Below, in pieces: positions 26,743 to 35,274 of a DNA stretch of 64,000 nucleotides. The DNA comes from Candidatus Avichristensenella intestinipullorum. GTDB taxonomy: Bacteria > Bacillota > Clostridia > Christensenellales > Aristaeellaceae. The stretch is taken from NCBI GenBank assembly GCA_018713305.1, contig DVFI01000099.1, positions 27,516 to 91,515 of the forward strand, written 5' to 3'. Position 1 is the first letter of the stretch. Each line of letters starts with the position of its first letter. The notes under the pieces were generated by a model, which made no database searches, was not told the origin of the DNA, and worked only from the letters and a program-made list of their open reading frames with translations. Position numbers and translations under genes: made by a program.

Positions 26743-27474
26743 ATGCGCAAATATGCGCAAGAGCTGGAAAGCCGGGTGGCGTTTCTTCGTCAGGCGCTCG
26801 CCGACAGCGGCGCGTCGGGATTTGTCTTTAACAACAGCGGCGGCAAGGACTGCGCGCTGACGGGCATCCTGTGCAAAAAAGCGTGCGGCAACACGGTCGG
26901 GCTCTGTCTGCCCTGCCATGCCCGCCGCAACTTTGGCGAGGATTTGCAGGACGCGCTGGCCCTGTCCGAGCGGTTCGGCATCGAAGCGCGCCAGGTGGAC
27001 CTGACGCAGGCGCGCGCCGCGCTGGTAGAGGCGCTGGACGGCGCGACGGCGCTGAACGACATGGCGCTGACCAACCTTGCGCCGCGGCTGCGCATGATGG
27101 CGGCATACGCCGTCGCCGCGTCGGAAAACCGCCTGGTGGCCGGCACGGGCAACCGGAGCGAGGCGTACATGGGCTATTTCACCAAATGGGGCGATGGCGC
27201 CTACGACGTCAACCCCATCGCGGATTTGACGGTGACGGAGGTGTACGAATTCCTGCGCTTTCTGGACGCGCCGCAGCATATTCTGGAAAAGGCGCCTTCC
27301 GCAGGGCTGTTCGAAGGGCAGACGGACGAGCAGGAAATGGGCGTCACCTACGCGGCCATCGACCGCTATCTCTTCACGGGCGAGGCCGAGCCGCACGACC
27401 GGGAAATCATCGAGCGCTATCACGCGCGCAGCGCCCACAAACGGCGCATGCCGCTGACATATCCGGGGCGCTGA
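26743..27474 (+). CDS. nadE: NAD(+) synthase, ammonia-dependent type
   Basis: 243 residues. ATP-pyrophosphatase P-loop NNSGGKDCALTGI (about residues 28-40), then LVAGTGNRSEAYMGYFTKWGDG and DVNPIADLTVTEVYEF, the diagnostic NAD synthase blocks. It converts deamido-NAD to NAD. There is no N-terminal glutaminase domain, so it uses ammonia directly. Unusually, the P-loop reads SGGKDC rather than the common SGGIDS/SGGVDS; the variant is seen in some clostridial relatives. The start ATG follows GGAGGG. A perfect 9-bp inverted repeat (GGCGCTGAA...TTCAGCGCC, 27467-27493) spans the stop codon, without a T-run. Confidence 0.93.
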   Translation: MRKYAQELESRVAFLRQALADSGASGFVFNNSGGKDCALTGILCKKACGNTVGLCLPCHARRNFGEDLQDALALSERFGIEARQVDLTQARAALVEALDGATALNDMALTNLAPRLRMMAAYAVAASENRLVAGTGNRSEAYMGYFTKWGDGAYDVNPIADLTVTEVYEFLRFLDAPQHILEKAPSAGLFEGQTDEQEMGVTYAAIDRYLFTGEAEPHDREIIERYHARSAHKRRMPLTYPGR

Positions 27475-27590
27475 AGCACGTCGATTCAGCGCCGCAGGGC
27501 GTATGCCAGTATCCTAAATTTCTCCATGCATGAACAAAATCGCCCTCCTGTTCGTCTAAATCTCTGGAAATGCGAAAGGAGGGTATTTGT

Positions 27591-30275
27591 GTGCGCAAAT
27601 GGGTTCTGGGATGGGTAGTGGCGCTGGTTTGTGTGTTCTGCGCGGCGGGCATGCCGGCGCAGGCGGTGCAGCCGGCGGTTTCGGTCAACGTTCCCGCTTC
27701 GACGGTGCTCGGCGGCGCCGACGGCCCCACGGCCGTATTTGTCAGCGAGAGCTCGCCCGACGACGACGCTACGCCCACCCCCGCGCCGACCGCGGCCCCT
27801 GTCCACAACCCTGACATATCCCTGGAAGTGACGCTGGGCTACGACGGCCTGCTTGTTTTTTCGCGCTGGATGCCCAGCGTTGCCACCGTGACCAATCACG
27901 GCCCGGACTTTGAAGGCATGCTGGGTGTCAACGTGTTTGTTTCACAGGAGGAATACGATCGCTATGAAATCCCGCTTACGCTGGCTTCCGGCGCCACCAA
28001 GCAGGTGTCCCTGCCGATTCGGCCCATGATCAACCAGGACATGTACGCCTTTGAGCTGGTGGACGGCGAAGGGCTCGTCGTGGCGGAAACCCGCGTTTCC
28101 CCCGCGCATGTGGCGACCCCGAGCTCCGTTTACGTCGGTCTCCTGTCCGACACGCCCGCCGCGCTGGGCTATTTCACGCAGCGGGCCAGCAGCACGGATA
28201 CGCTGCGCGGCGAGACGTGGACCACGGTGGCGCTCGACGCCGAAACGTTCCCCGACAGCGACAGCCTCCTGAGCACGTTTCAGGTCCTCGTCGTGGACGG
28301 CGTGGACGTGCGCACGCTGCGCGACGAGCAGCAGGAGGCGCTGCGCGCCTGGCTGCTCGAGGGCGGAATCGTCATTGTGTCCGGCGGCGCCAAGGCGGCG
28401 GCCGGCTGGCCCTTCTTTTCGCAGTGGACGGGCCTGGAGGCCGGCGTTCCGACCGAGCAGCCCGATATTACCCCGGCGCTTCTGGCCTATGCGGGCCTGC
28501 GCGAGGATAGCGCGGATTCCGACATCTGGCTGAGCAGTCTGCCCGCGCAAAGCGCGTTGATTGCCTCCGGCACGCAGGGCATCCTGCGGCTGGACAGCGC
28601 GGGCAACGGGCTTATCTTCACCGCGGCCTTTGACTTGAGCGGAAAACCCATCACCGCCTGGCGGCCCGTCGCCTCGCTCTGGCCGCACATTTTCCGGCAG
28701 AGCATCCCGGACGTCTATGCGCAGCTGGCGGACAAGGCCAGCGGCAACTATTACGACAACACCTACTACCAGGCTGATTCGCTGATGTACGGTATGGCGG
28801 TGGAGCAGACCCCGCGCGGGCTTGTGGTGCTGGGCGTGCTGTGCGCGTTTCTCCTGCTGGCGGGCTTTGGGGCGTACCTGGTGCTGCGGCGGTTTGACCG
28901 GCGCGAATGGATGTGGGTGGCCGTGCCGGTGCTGGCGATGGTATTTGTGGGGGTGCTGATGCTCCTGGGCGACCGCATCGGCATGTCCACGCCCATCGCG
29001 CTGACGACCACGCGCGTCACGCTGGACGACACCGGCACACAGACGCAGACCTTTCTGGGCGTCGCCAGCGGCGAACAGGACGCGCTGACCGTCAGCACCG
29101 GGCAGGACGACGGTTCCCTGCAGTGGCTGTCCCAGGACTACTACTACGACGACGGCAGCCTTGCGGATTCGCTCTTTCGTCCGCTCTCCCGGCGCGTGTG
29201 CTACCGGTTTGGCGAAACCCCCGACGTGACGCTTTCCCGGAACGAGCCGTGGCAGGCGCAGTACTTCACGCTGACGAACGCCACGCCGTTTGAGGGCGAC
29301 CTGGAGGTGCGGCTGTGGATGGAGGCGGACGGCATGCACGGCGAGGCCGTCAACAACACGCCGTACCTGCTGGAGGACTGCGTGCTGGTGACCGGCTTTG
29401 GCTACTGCGCGGCGGGCGATTTGCTGCCCGGCCAGCGCGCGGAGCTTGCACTGCTGGACACGGGCGAGTCCTTCGATTACAGCAGCGAGGATTTCTCCTT
29501 CACGTCCGGCCTGCTGTACTCTCCCGCGTCCTTTTCCGCCGGCAGTTCGTCCTATAACCCCATGGTCTTCGGGTATGGCGAAAGCCTCTCCTCGTTCCTC
29601 CACGCCGCCTTCCAGCAAAGCTCGGACGACAGCGCGCGCTGGCAGCAAAGCCTTCAGCAGGCCCTGGCGCTGCAGTACAACGACAGTCAGACATGGGATT
29701 TCTACAACAGTCGCGCGCTGTACCTGTTCTTTGCCTTCAGCGACCAGTTCGGCCGGTTTGACGTCAGCATCAACGGCGAGCCCGCCGAACGCACGGCGCA
29801 CTATGCGGTTCTCGGCACACAGGCAACCTTTGAACCCATCGGCCCCGAGGGGGATGTGTTCTTCCCCCAGCAGGTCATCCCCTGCGAGGTGGTCGAGTAC
29901 CTGGGGCCGGATGAAAAGCCCCGCCCCGCCGAGGACGAAGAGGCGACCTTCGAGAGCCGCTACATCAGCCTGCAGGAGACCATGGCAGTGCGGTTTGTGC
30001 TGCCGGAATACGGGCGCTACGATATTTCCATCATGTCGCTGAGCGCCTATACCTATGACAGCATGCCCACGCTCAGCCTGTATAACAACGACACCCAGGC
30101 CTGGGACGAACAGCCCCTCCTGAATATCGCCTGGGAAGGCAGCGACTGGGCTCCCTACATCGACGCCGAAGGCGCCATATACCTTCGTCTGGAGCCGTCC
30201 GAAGGCGCCAGCCAATACGACGGGATGTATGTGCCCGTCATCTCGCTGAAAGGCCAGGTAAAAGACGATGCTTAA
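27591..30275 (+). CDS. Membrane protein with GATase-like extracytoplasmic domain
   Basis: 894 residues. Signal peptide (residues 1-25), a Thr/Pro/Ala-rich linker (about 55-75), a beta domain, then a class-I-glutamine-amidotransferase-like fold (FQVLVVDGVDVRTLRDEQQ...GGIVIVSGGAK, about 225-275) without a visible Cys-His-Glu triad. Two transmembrane helices follow (about 408-430 and 440-460, split by RRFDRREW), then a ~430-residue extracytoplasmic C-terminal half. The start is GTG 27591, 8 bases after AAAGGAGG. It overlaps the ABC ATPase gene by 8 bases. Together with the next two genes it resembles GldG/GldA/GldF-type ABC complexes; the function is unknown. Confidence 0.72.
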   Translation: MRKWVLGWVVALVCVFCAAGMPAQAVQPAVSVNVPASTVLGGADGPTAVFVSESSPDDDATPTPAPTAAPVHNPDISLEVTLGYDGLLVFSRWMPSVATVTNHGPDFEGMLGVNVFVSQEEYDRYEIPLTLASGATKQVSLPIRPMINQDMYAFELVDGEGLVVAETRVSPAHVATPSSVYVGLLSDTPAALGYFTQRASSTDTLRGETWTTVALDAETFPDSDSLLSTFQVLVVDGVDVRTLRDEQQEALRAWLLEGGIVIVSGGAKAAAGWPFFSQWTGLEAGVPTEQPDITPALLAYAGLREDSADSDIWLSSLPAQSALIASGTQGILRLDSAGNGLIFTAAFDLSGKPITAWRPVASLWPHIFRQSIPDVYAQLADKASGNYYDNTYYQADSLMYGMAVEQTPRGLVVLGVLCAFLLLAGFGAYLVLRRFDRREWMWVAVPVLAMVFVGVLMLLGDRIGMSTPIALTTTRVTLDDTGTQTQTFLGVASGEQDALTVSTGQDDGSLQWLSQDYYYDDGSLADSLFRPLSRRVCYRFGETPDVTLSRNEPWQAQYFTLTNATPFEGDLEVRLWMEADGMHGEAVNNTPYLLEDCVLVTGFGYCAAGDLLPGQRAELALLDTGESFDYSSEDFSFTSGLLYSPASFSAGSSSYNPMVFGYGESLSSFLHAAFQQSSDDSARWQQSLQQALALQYNDSQTWDFYNSRALYLFFAFSDQFGRFDVSINGEPAERTAHYAVLGTQATFEPIGPEGDVFFPQQVIPCEVVEYLGPDEKPRPAEDEEATFESRYISLQETMAVRFVLPEYGRYDISIMSLSAYTYDSMPTLSLYNNDTQAWDEQPLLNIAWEGSDWAPYIDAEGAIYLRLEPSEGASQYDGMYVPVISLKGQVKDDA

Positions 30276-31197
30276 GACCGTAAACCTCACCAAGCGCTAC
30301 GGCGCGTTTACCGCGCTGGACGGGCTGAACCTGGAAATCCCGACCGGCGTGCTGCATGGCTTCGTGGGCCCCAACGGCGCGGGCAAGACCACGACCATGC
30401 GCATCCTCGCCACGCTTCTGCCCGCGACCGCCGGCACGGCGTATATCGACGATGTCGATATTGCCCTGAATCCGCGCCAGGTCCGGCGTATCGTCGGGTA
30501 CATGCCGGACTTCTTCGGCGTGTACGACGGGCTGAAGGTCGTTGAATACCTGGACTTTTACGGAAGCTGCTACGGGCTTGGGTATGCGGAGCGGCAGCGC
30601 ATGGCGGAGCAGCTCCTGGAGCTGGTCATGCTGTCCGACAAGCGCAACGCCTACGTCGATACGCTCTCGCGCGGCATGAAACAGCGCCTGTGCCTGGCGC
30701 GCAGCCTCATCCACGACCCGTCGCTCATCATCCTGGACGAACCGGCGTCGGGCATGGACCCCCGCGCGCGCGCGGAAATGAAGGGCATCCTGCGCACGCT
30801 CAAGAGCCTGGACAAGACCGTGCTCATTTCCTCGCATATCCTGCCCGAGCTTTCGGAGCTGTGCGACTCGCTGAGCATTATCGACCGGGGCAGGCTCATC
30901 TTCTCCGGCAACATGGACGAACTGGGCCGGCACATGCGCGGCGATACGCCGCTGGTCGTCTGCGTGGACGGCGACACGGACGAGGCGGTGCGGCTTTTGA
31001 AGGAGACGCAGGGCGTAACCGGTCTGGAACTGGACGAGAGCGGCGCGCTGCGGGTCGCCTTTGAGGGAGACGAGGTGGCGCTGCTGCGGCGGCTGGTCAA
31101 CGGGAATGTGCGCGTGCGGGACTTTCATCGCACGCCGGTGAACCTGGAGGCCGTCTTTATGGAAGTAACAAACCATGATGGGGGTGACGAAGGATGA
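30268..31197 (+). CDS. ABC transporter ATP-binding protein
   Basis: 309 residues. Walker A GPNGAGKTTT (about residues 35-44), signature LSRGMKQRL, Walker B LIILDEPASGMDP and the switch His in LISSHILPEL. The C-terminal ~80 residues are typical of exporters of the CcmA/NatA/GldA type. It energises the permease encoded next, with an ATGA overlap. Placed directly behind the GATase-like membrane protein, it forms a three-gene set like GldA/GldF/GldG; the cargo is unknown. Confidence 0.95.
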   Translation: MLKTVNLTKRYGAFTALDGLNLEIPTGVLHGFVGPNGAGKTTTMRILATLLPATAGTAYIDDVDIALNPRQVRRIVGYMPDFFGVYDGLKVVEYLDFYGSCYGLGYAERQRMAEQLLELVMLSDKRNAYVDTLSRGMKQRLCLARSLIHDPSLIILDEPASGMDPRARAEMKGILRTLKSLDKTVLISSHILPELSELCDSLSIIDRGRLIFSGNMDELGRHMRGDTPLVVCVDGDTDEAVRLLKETQGVTGLELDESGALRVAFEGDEVALLRRLVNGNVRVRDFHRTPVNLEAVFMEVTNHDGGDEG

Positions 31198-32129
31198 TGC
31201 GCAACCCGGTCTTTGAATCGTCCATGAAGCGGCGCATGCGCTCCTGGCGCGCTCCGCTGCTGATTACGCTCTACGGGCTGTTTCTGCTGCTGGTCTGCGC
31301 CGACGCGCTGAGCGTCATGCAGCGTACCGCCATTAAACTGGCCGGCCAGCGCGTGGGGCTGGAAACCTATATCTATCTTTCGGTGATGCAGTTTGCGCTG
31401 ATTGTGCTGGTCGCGCCGGCCCTGACCAGCGGCGCCATCTCCGGCGAGCGCGAACGGCAGACGCTGGATTTGCTGCTGTGCACGCGCACCGGCGCGCTGC
31501 GCATCGTCGCGGGCAAGCTGTTTTCTTCGGTGTGCTTTCTGGCGCTGATGCTGGTTTCCTCCCTGCCGATGATGGCGCTGGTACTTGTGTTTGGCGGCGT
31601 ATCGCTGGGGGACGTGCTGACCATGTTCCTGTTTCTGCTCGTCACCGCCTTTGCCTGCGGCGCCATCGGCATTTTCTGTTCGGCGCTGTTCAAGCGCACG
31701 GTCACGGCCACGGTGGTCGCGTACCTGATTCTCTTTGCCGTGGGCGTGGGCACGCTGCTGGCGGTTTTCCTGCTCAGCCAAATCGACGCCCCGTCCTACT
31801 ATTCCATTTCTTCCTACTATTCCTCCTCCCTTGGCGTTATCCCCGCCGCGGACGCTGCGGAATCCCTTCCGGCGTTTCCGCTCAGCGCTTATTGTCTGCT
31901 GTTCAACCCCGTGTTTGGCCTGTTTTCGCTGCTGATTCAGCACACGGGCCTTCTGGAGCGGACGGTGGGCAGCTATGGCTTCTCCGTTCTGTATCAGTTT
32001 CTGGCCTACATGGAAAAGCTGGCCTGGGTGTCCATGGGGGTGCTGACCGCCTGCGGGATACTCCTGATGCTGCTGTCGGCGCTGTTTGTCAAGCCCGTAA
32101 GCAGTCGTCTGCAGAGGAAACGGAAATGA
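31194..32129 (+). CDS. ABC-2 type permease
   Basis: 311 residues with six predicted transmembrane helices. The segment TSGAISGERERQTLDLLLCTRTGALRI is the classic ABC-2 motif (ISGEREQGTLE-like) in the first cytoplasmic loop. A Ser/Tyr-rich extracytoplasmic loop (PSYYSISSYYSSS) follows helix 5. It partners the ATPase upstream. The start lies in an ATGA overlap and the stop in another, so translation is coupled on both sides. Confidence 0.92.
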   Translation: MMRNPVFESSMKRRMRSWRAPLLITLYGLFLLLVCADALSVMQRTAIKLAGQRVGLETYIYLSVMQFALIVLVAPALTSGAISGERERQTLDLLLCTRTGALRIVAGKLFSSVCFLALMLVSSLPMMALVLVFGGVSLGDVLTMFLFLLVTAFACGAIGIFCSALFKRTVTATVVAYLILFAVGVGTLLAVFLLSQIDAPSYYSISSYYSSSLGVIPAADAAESLPAFPLSAYCLLFNPVFGLFSLLIQHTGLLERTVGSYGFSVLYQFLAYMEKLAWVSMGVLTACGILLMLLSALFVKPVSSRLQRKRK

Positions 32130-33604
32130 TGCGCCGGGCGTTGGCGGCCGTGCGCCGCAGAATCCGCCTGCTCAGGGCGGTGCAGGGGCTGCTGTGGGGG
32201 CTGCTGGCGGGCGCCGCACTGTGCGCGGCGCTGTGCGTGGCTTCGTTCCTGACCCCCATAGAGGCCATATGGAAACTCCTTCTCCCCGCGCTGTGCGCCT
32301 GTGCCGTGCTGGGCGCGGCAGGCGCAGCGCTGTGGCCCGTTCCGCTGCGCCGGGCGGCGTTGCGGGCGGACGCCTGCGGCCTGAAGGAACGCGCCCGCAC
32401 GGCGCTGGAGCTGACGGGACGCGAAGACGCCATGGCGCGCCTGCAGCGGGAGGACGCGCTGGCCGCCCTGGCCGCCCTGCCGCTGCGACAGGCCATGCCG
32501 CTTCGCGCGGACCGGCGCGCCTGGCTGCCGGCGCTGGGCCTGTGCGCGCTGTGCACGGTGCTGCTGCTCCTTCCCAATCCGCAGGACGCCGTTTTGCGCG
32601 AGCGGGCGCAGGTACGGCGCGATTTGCAGGCGCAGGCCGACACCGTCGAGCGCGCGGCGCAGGCGCTGATGGAGCAGGACCTGACGGAAGAAGAGGCGCG
32701 CGAGCTGCGCCGCCTGACCGGAGAGCTCTCCCGCGCGCTGCGCGAAGCGGACGATAAGCGCGAAGCGCTGGAGCGCGTGGACGACGCGCAGAAGGGCCTG
32801 GAGCGGCTGGAGCAGACGCGCCGGGAACGCCTGTCCAGCCAGGCGCAGAGCGCGCTGTCCTCGCAGAGCGCCCTTTCGGGCCTTGCCTCCGCCATGCAAG
32901 GCGGCGACGAGGCCATGCAGGAGGCGCTGGACGCCTTTGCCGACGCGCTGGCGGACGCGCAGCAGGCGCAATCCCTCGCCGATGCGCTGGCGCAGGCCGC
33001 CGCCTTGCTGCCCGACGGCTCCGTGGCGCAGTCGCTGTCCGCCTGCGCCAACGCGGCGCAGAGCGGAGATGCCGCCGCTGCGCTGCAGGCGCTGCAAAGC
33101 GCCATGCAGGGAACGGACGCGCAGTCCGATTTTTCCGCGCTGGCCACGCTGGCGCGCAGCGGCGCGGCGGCCGCCGGCCAGGGACAGGGGCAGGGACAGG
33201 GACAGGGCCAAGGCCAGGGCCAGGGCCAAGGCGCGGGCCAGGGCGCGGGCCAGGGCACCACCCAGAAGGACGAGGGCGTGGGCGCGTCCGGCGCGCAGAG
33301 CAGCGGCACGGACAGCAGCCCGCAGGGCAGCCTCGTCAATCGTGTGGGCGCGTATGAGCGCATCTACGATCCTACGCGTCTTGGCGGCGAAGGCGAGATT
33401 TCGCAGGTCGCCGGCCAGCGGCAGGAAGGCGAGAGCCAGCAGGCGCAGATAGGGCCGGGGCAGGGGGATTTGGCCGGATCGGTGCCCTATGATCAGGTAA
33501 TCGGAGAATACAGCCAGGCCGCCGCGCAGGCCGTGCGCCGCGAGGCGCTGCCGGCGGCGCTGCAGGACTGGGTAACGCGCTATTTTGATGCGCTGCTTGA
33601 TTGA
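32126..33604 (+). CDS. Membrane protein with coiled coil and Gln-Gly tract
   Basis: 492 residues. Two pairs of hydrophobic segments in the first ~155 residues are followed by a long Ala/Gln/Glu/Arg-rich helical region (about 165-345) with coiled-coil character. A pure Gly-Gln dipeptide tract then occupies about residues 351-378, and a Ser/Gly-rich linker leads to a conserved-looking tail with YERIYDPTRLGGEGE and PYDQVIGEYSQAA. That tail resembles the C termini of DUF4175-like or vWA-cluster proteins. ATG 32126 is in an ATGA overlap; the earlier open frame is a shadow of the permease. No enzyme motif is seen. It is probably a structural or scaffold part of the MoxR/vWA system. Confidence 0.72.
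   Translation: MMRRALAAVRRRIRLLRAVQGLLWGLLAGAALCAALCVASFLTPIEAIWKLLLPALCACAVLGAAGAALWPVPLRRAALRADACGLKERARTALELTGREDAMARLQREDALAALAALPLRQAMPLRADRRAWLPALGLCALCTVLLLLPNPQDAVLRERAQVRRDLQAQADTVERAAQALMEQDLTEEEARELRRLTGELSRALREADDKREALERVDDAQKGLERLEQTRRERLSSQAQSALSSQSALSGLASAMQGGDEAMQEALDAFADALADAQQAQSLADALAQAAALLPDGSVAQSLSACANAAQSGDAAAALQALQSAMQGTDAQSDFSALATLARSGAAAAGQGQGQGQGQGQGQGQGQGAGQGAGQGTTQKDEGVGASGAQSSGTDSSPQGSLVNRVGAYERIYDPTRLGGEGEISQVAGQRQEGESQQAQIGPGQGDLAGSVPYDQVIGEYSQAAAQAVRREALPAALQDWVTRYFDALLD
33176..33258 (+). repeat. GGNCAG-type hexamer repeat encoding Gly-Gln
   Basis: About fourteen near-tandem GGxCAG units, some GGCGCG variants, in frame. Variation in the third base (GGA, GGG, GGC) shows selection for the dipeptide rather than fresh slippage. 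Confidence 0.85.
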
Positions 33605-33625
33605 ATACCGCAGGGGGATACAAAC

Positions 33626-34609
33626 ATGGAACACGACGAAAAAAAGATTCTCGGCTTTGCAGACCAGATGCAGAATATCAAAGCGCAGATTTCGCGGGAA
33701 ATCATCGGGCAGGAGGACATCATCTCGCAGCTGCTCATGGCGATGGTGGCCGGCGGGAATGTGCTGCTGGAAGGCGTGCCGGGGCTGGGCAAGACGCGCC
33801 TGGTACGCACGATGAGCCATGTGCTCCGCCTTCCGTTCTCCCGCATCCAGTTTACGCCGGACCTCATGCCCGCGGACGTAACGGGCACCAACATCATCGT
33901 CCAGCAGGACGGCAGCAACGCTTTTTCCTTTCAGCCGGGCCCGGTGTTCGCCTCCATCGTGCTGGCGGACGAAATCAACCGCGCCACGCCCAAGACGCAG
34001 TCCGCCCTGCTGGAGGCGATGCAGGAGCATACCGTCACCGTGGGCGGCGTCACGCGCCCGCTGCCCGAACCCTACTTCGTGCTTGCCACGCAGAATCCCC
34101 TGGAGCAGGAGGGTACCTATCCCCTGCCCGAGGCGCAGCTGGACCGTTTTCTCCTCAAGCTCCTGGTGCCGTTCCCGACGCTTTCGGAGCTGCACGGCAT
34201 CGTGGATATCACCGTCTCCGGCAACGGCACGCAGGCCGAGCCCGTCGCCGACGGCGAGGACATTCTTGCCATGCGCGCGATGGCCTGCGAGGTGCCCGTA
34301 GCCCGCGCGGTGCAGGATTACGCCCTGCGCCTGGTGCTGGCGACGCATCCGGAGCTGCCCGACGCGCCGGAATCCACCCGGAGCTGCGCGCGCTTTGGCG
34401 CAAGTCCCCGCGCGGCCCAAGCCCTGATTTCCGTCTCGCGCGTGCGCGCGCTGATGGAGGGCCGCTTCAACGTCGCCTTTGACGATATCCGCGCGGTAGC
34501 GCCCGCCGTGCTGCGCCATCGCGTGGCGATGAGCTTTGAAGGGCTGGCCGCCGGCATGACGCCGGACCGGCTCATTCAGACGCTTTTGTCCGAGCTGAAG
34601 GCAGGATGA
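33626..34609 (+). CDS. MoxR-family AAA+ ATPase
   Basis: 327 residues. Walker A EGVPGLGKTRLV (about residues 47-58), Walker B IVLADEINRATPKTQSALLEAMQE, sensor-1 VLATQNPLEQEGTYPLPEAQLDRF and the arginine-containing lid. MoxR ATPases act as chaperones that mature or remodel partners containing vWA domains. Here those partners are encoded immediately downstream (DUF58 and two vWA proteins). The start ATG 33626 follows a GGGGG stretch; there is a 21-base gap from the previous gene. Cytosolic. Confidence 0.95.
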   Translation: MEHDEKKILGFADQMQNIKAQISREIIGQEDIISQLLMAMVAGGNVLLEGVPGLGKTRLVRTMSHVLRLPFSRIQFTPDLMPADVTGTNIIVQQDGSNAFSFQPGPVFASIVLADEINRATPKTQSALLEAMQEHTVTVGGVTRPLPEPYFVLATQNPLEQEGTYPLPEAQLDRFLLKLLVPFPTLSELHGIVDITVSGNGTQAEPVADGEDILAMRAMACEVPVARAVQDYALRLVLATHPELPDAPESTRSCARFGASPRAAQALISVSRVRALMEGRFNVAFDDIRAVAPAVLRHRVAMSFEGLAAGMTPDRLIQTLLSELKAG

Positions 34610-34621
34610 AGGGAGGTAAGC

Positions 34622-34987
34622 ATGAAAAGCATCAAACCGGGCCGCGGCCCCTCGATGATGGGCGGGATAGGCTCTTTGTTCGCCGCGATATTCGGCCTTC
34701 TCTGGACGATAAGCGCCCTGTCGATGGACGCGCCCCCGGTGTTCGCCGTGTTCGGCGTAGCGTTCATCCTCATGGCGCTCGTCTCCGGCGCCTACCATCT
34801 CCACAACGCCACCGGCAAAAACCGCTTTTCCGAGCTGGACATCACGGAGGAAGGCGAAGAGCCCGACCCGCTCTCGCAGCAGGAGCACCACCGCTTCTGT
34901 CCCGGCTGCGGACAGCCCTTGCAGGCGGACTATGACTTTTGCCCGTCCTGCGGGCGAAAGACGAAGCAGGAAGAGGAGGAAGCATGA
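34622..34987 (+). CDS. Small membrane protein with C-terminal zinc ribbon
   Basis: 121 residues. Two hydrophobic segments (about 17-34 and 38-58) are followed by an acidic linker and a double-CxxC zinc ribbon FCPGCGQPL...FCPSCGRKTK near the C terminus. Zinc-ribbon plus membrane-anchor proteins are common in Clostridia without assigned function. It lies between moxR and the DUF58 gene, with an ATGA overlap to the next gene, so it is likely a small accessory subunit of the same system. Confidence 0.75.
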   Translation: MKSIKPGRGPSMMGGIGSLFAAIFGLLWTISALSMDAPPVFAVFGVAFILMALVSGAYHLHNATGKNRFSELDITEEGEEPDPLSQQEHHRFCPGCGQPLQADYDFCPSCGRKTKQEEEEA

Positions 34988-35274
34988 AGCGCGAAAACCG
35001 TTGGCACGAGCCCTCCTGGCCGCTGGCAGCCGTCTATGCATGCGGCACGTTGCTGTTGGCGCTGGCGCTGGCCCTGCTTCGCTCCTGGGAGGCCGTGTCC
35101 TCCTCCCTGCGCGCGATGGTGAGCGCGGCGCTGGGCCTGGTGCTGATTTTCTGCGCGCTCAAGGCAGTGCGCAACGGGACGGGCGCGCACGAAATCCGGC
35201 ATGGAAAACGGCGCGCGCCGGAAGAGGCGGCGGAAACAACAACGGAAATGGAGCAAAACGATGCGCATCCTTGA
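34984..35274 (+). CDS. Small membrane protein
   Basis: 96 residues with two hydrophobic helices (about 13-28 and 43-62) and a charged tail rich in Lys, Arg and Glu. No family is recognised. ATG 34984 is in an ATGA overlap with the zinc-ribbon gene and its 3' end overlaps the DUF58 start by 14 bases, which supports it as a real, translated gene rather than spacer. Confidence 0.6.
   Translation: MKRENRWHEPSWPLAAVYACGTLLLALALALLRSWEAVSSSLRAMVSAALGLVLIFCALKAVRNGTGAHEIRHGKRRAPEEAAETTTEMEQNDAHP

Noticed and set aside
27467..27493. Inverted repeat at the nadE stop considered as a terminator
   Set aside because: Perfect 9-bp stem but no T-run follows; recorded only in the nadE entry.
27942..30293. 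Minus-strand frame of 783 codons
   Set aside because: Shadow opposite the 894-residue membrane protein gene; no start site or domain.
33176..33258. Short tandem repeat considered as a CRISPR-like array
   Set aside because: Units are 6 bases, in frame and without spacers; it encodes a Gly-Gln tract.
32006..35041. Very long minus-strand open frame (over 1000 codons) opposite the MoxR region
   Set aside because: Antisense shadow of GC-rich coding DNA; composition is Arg/Gln/Gly/His rich, no ribosome site and no recognisable domain, while the plus strand encodes known families.
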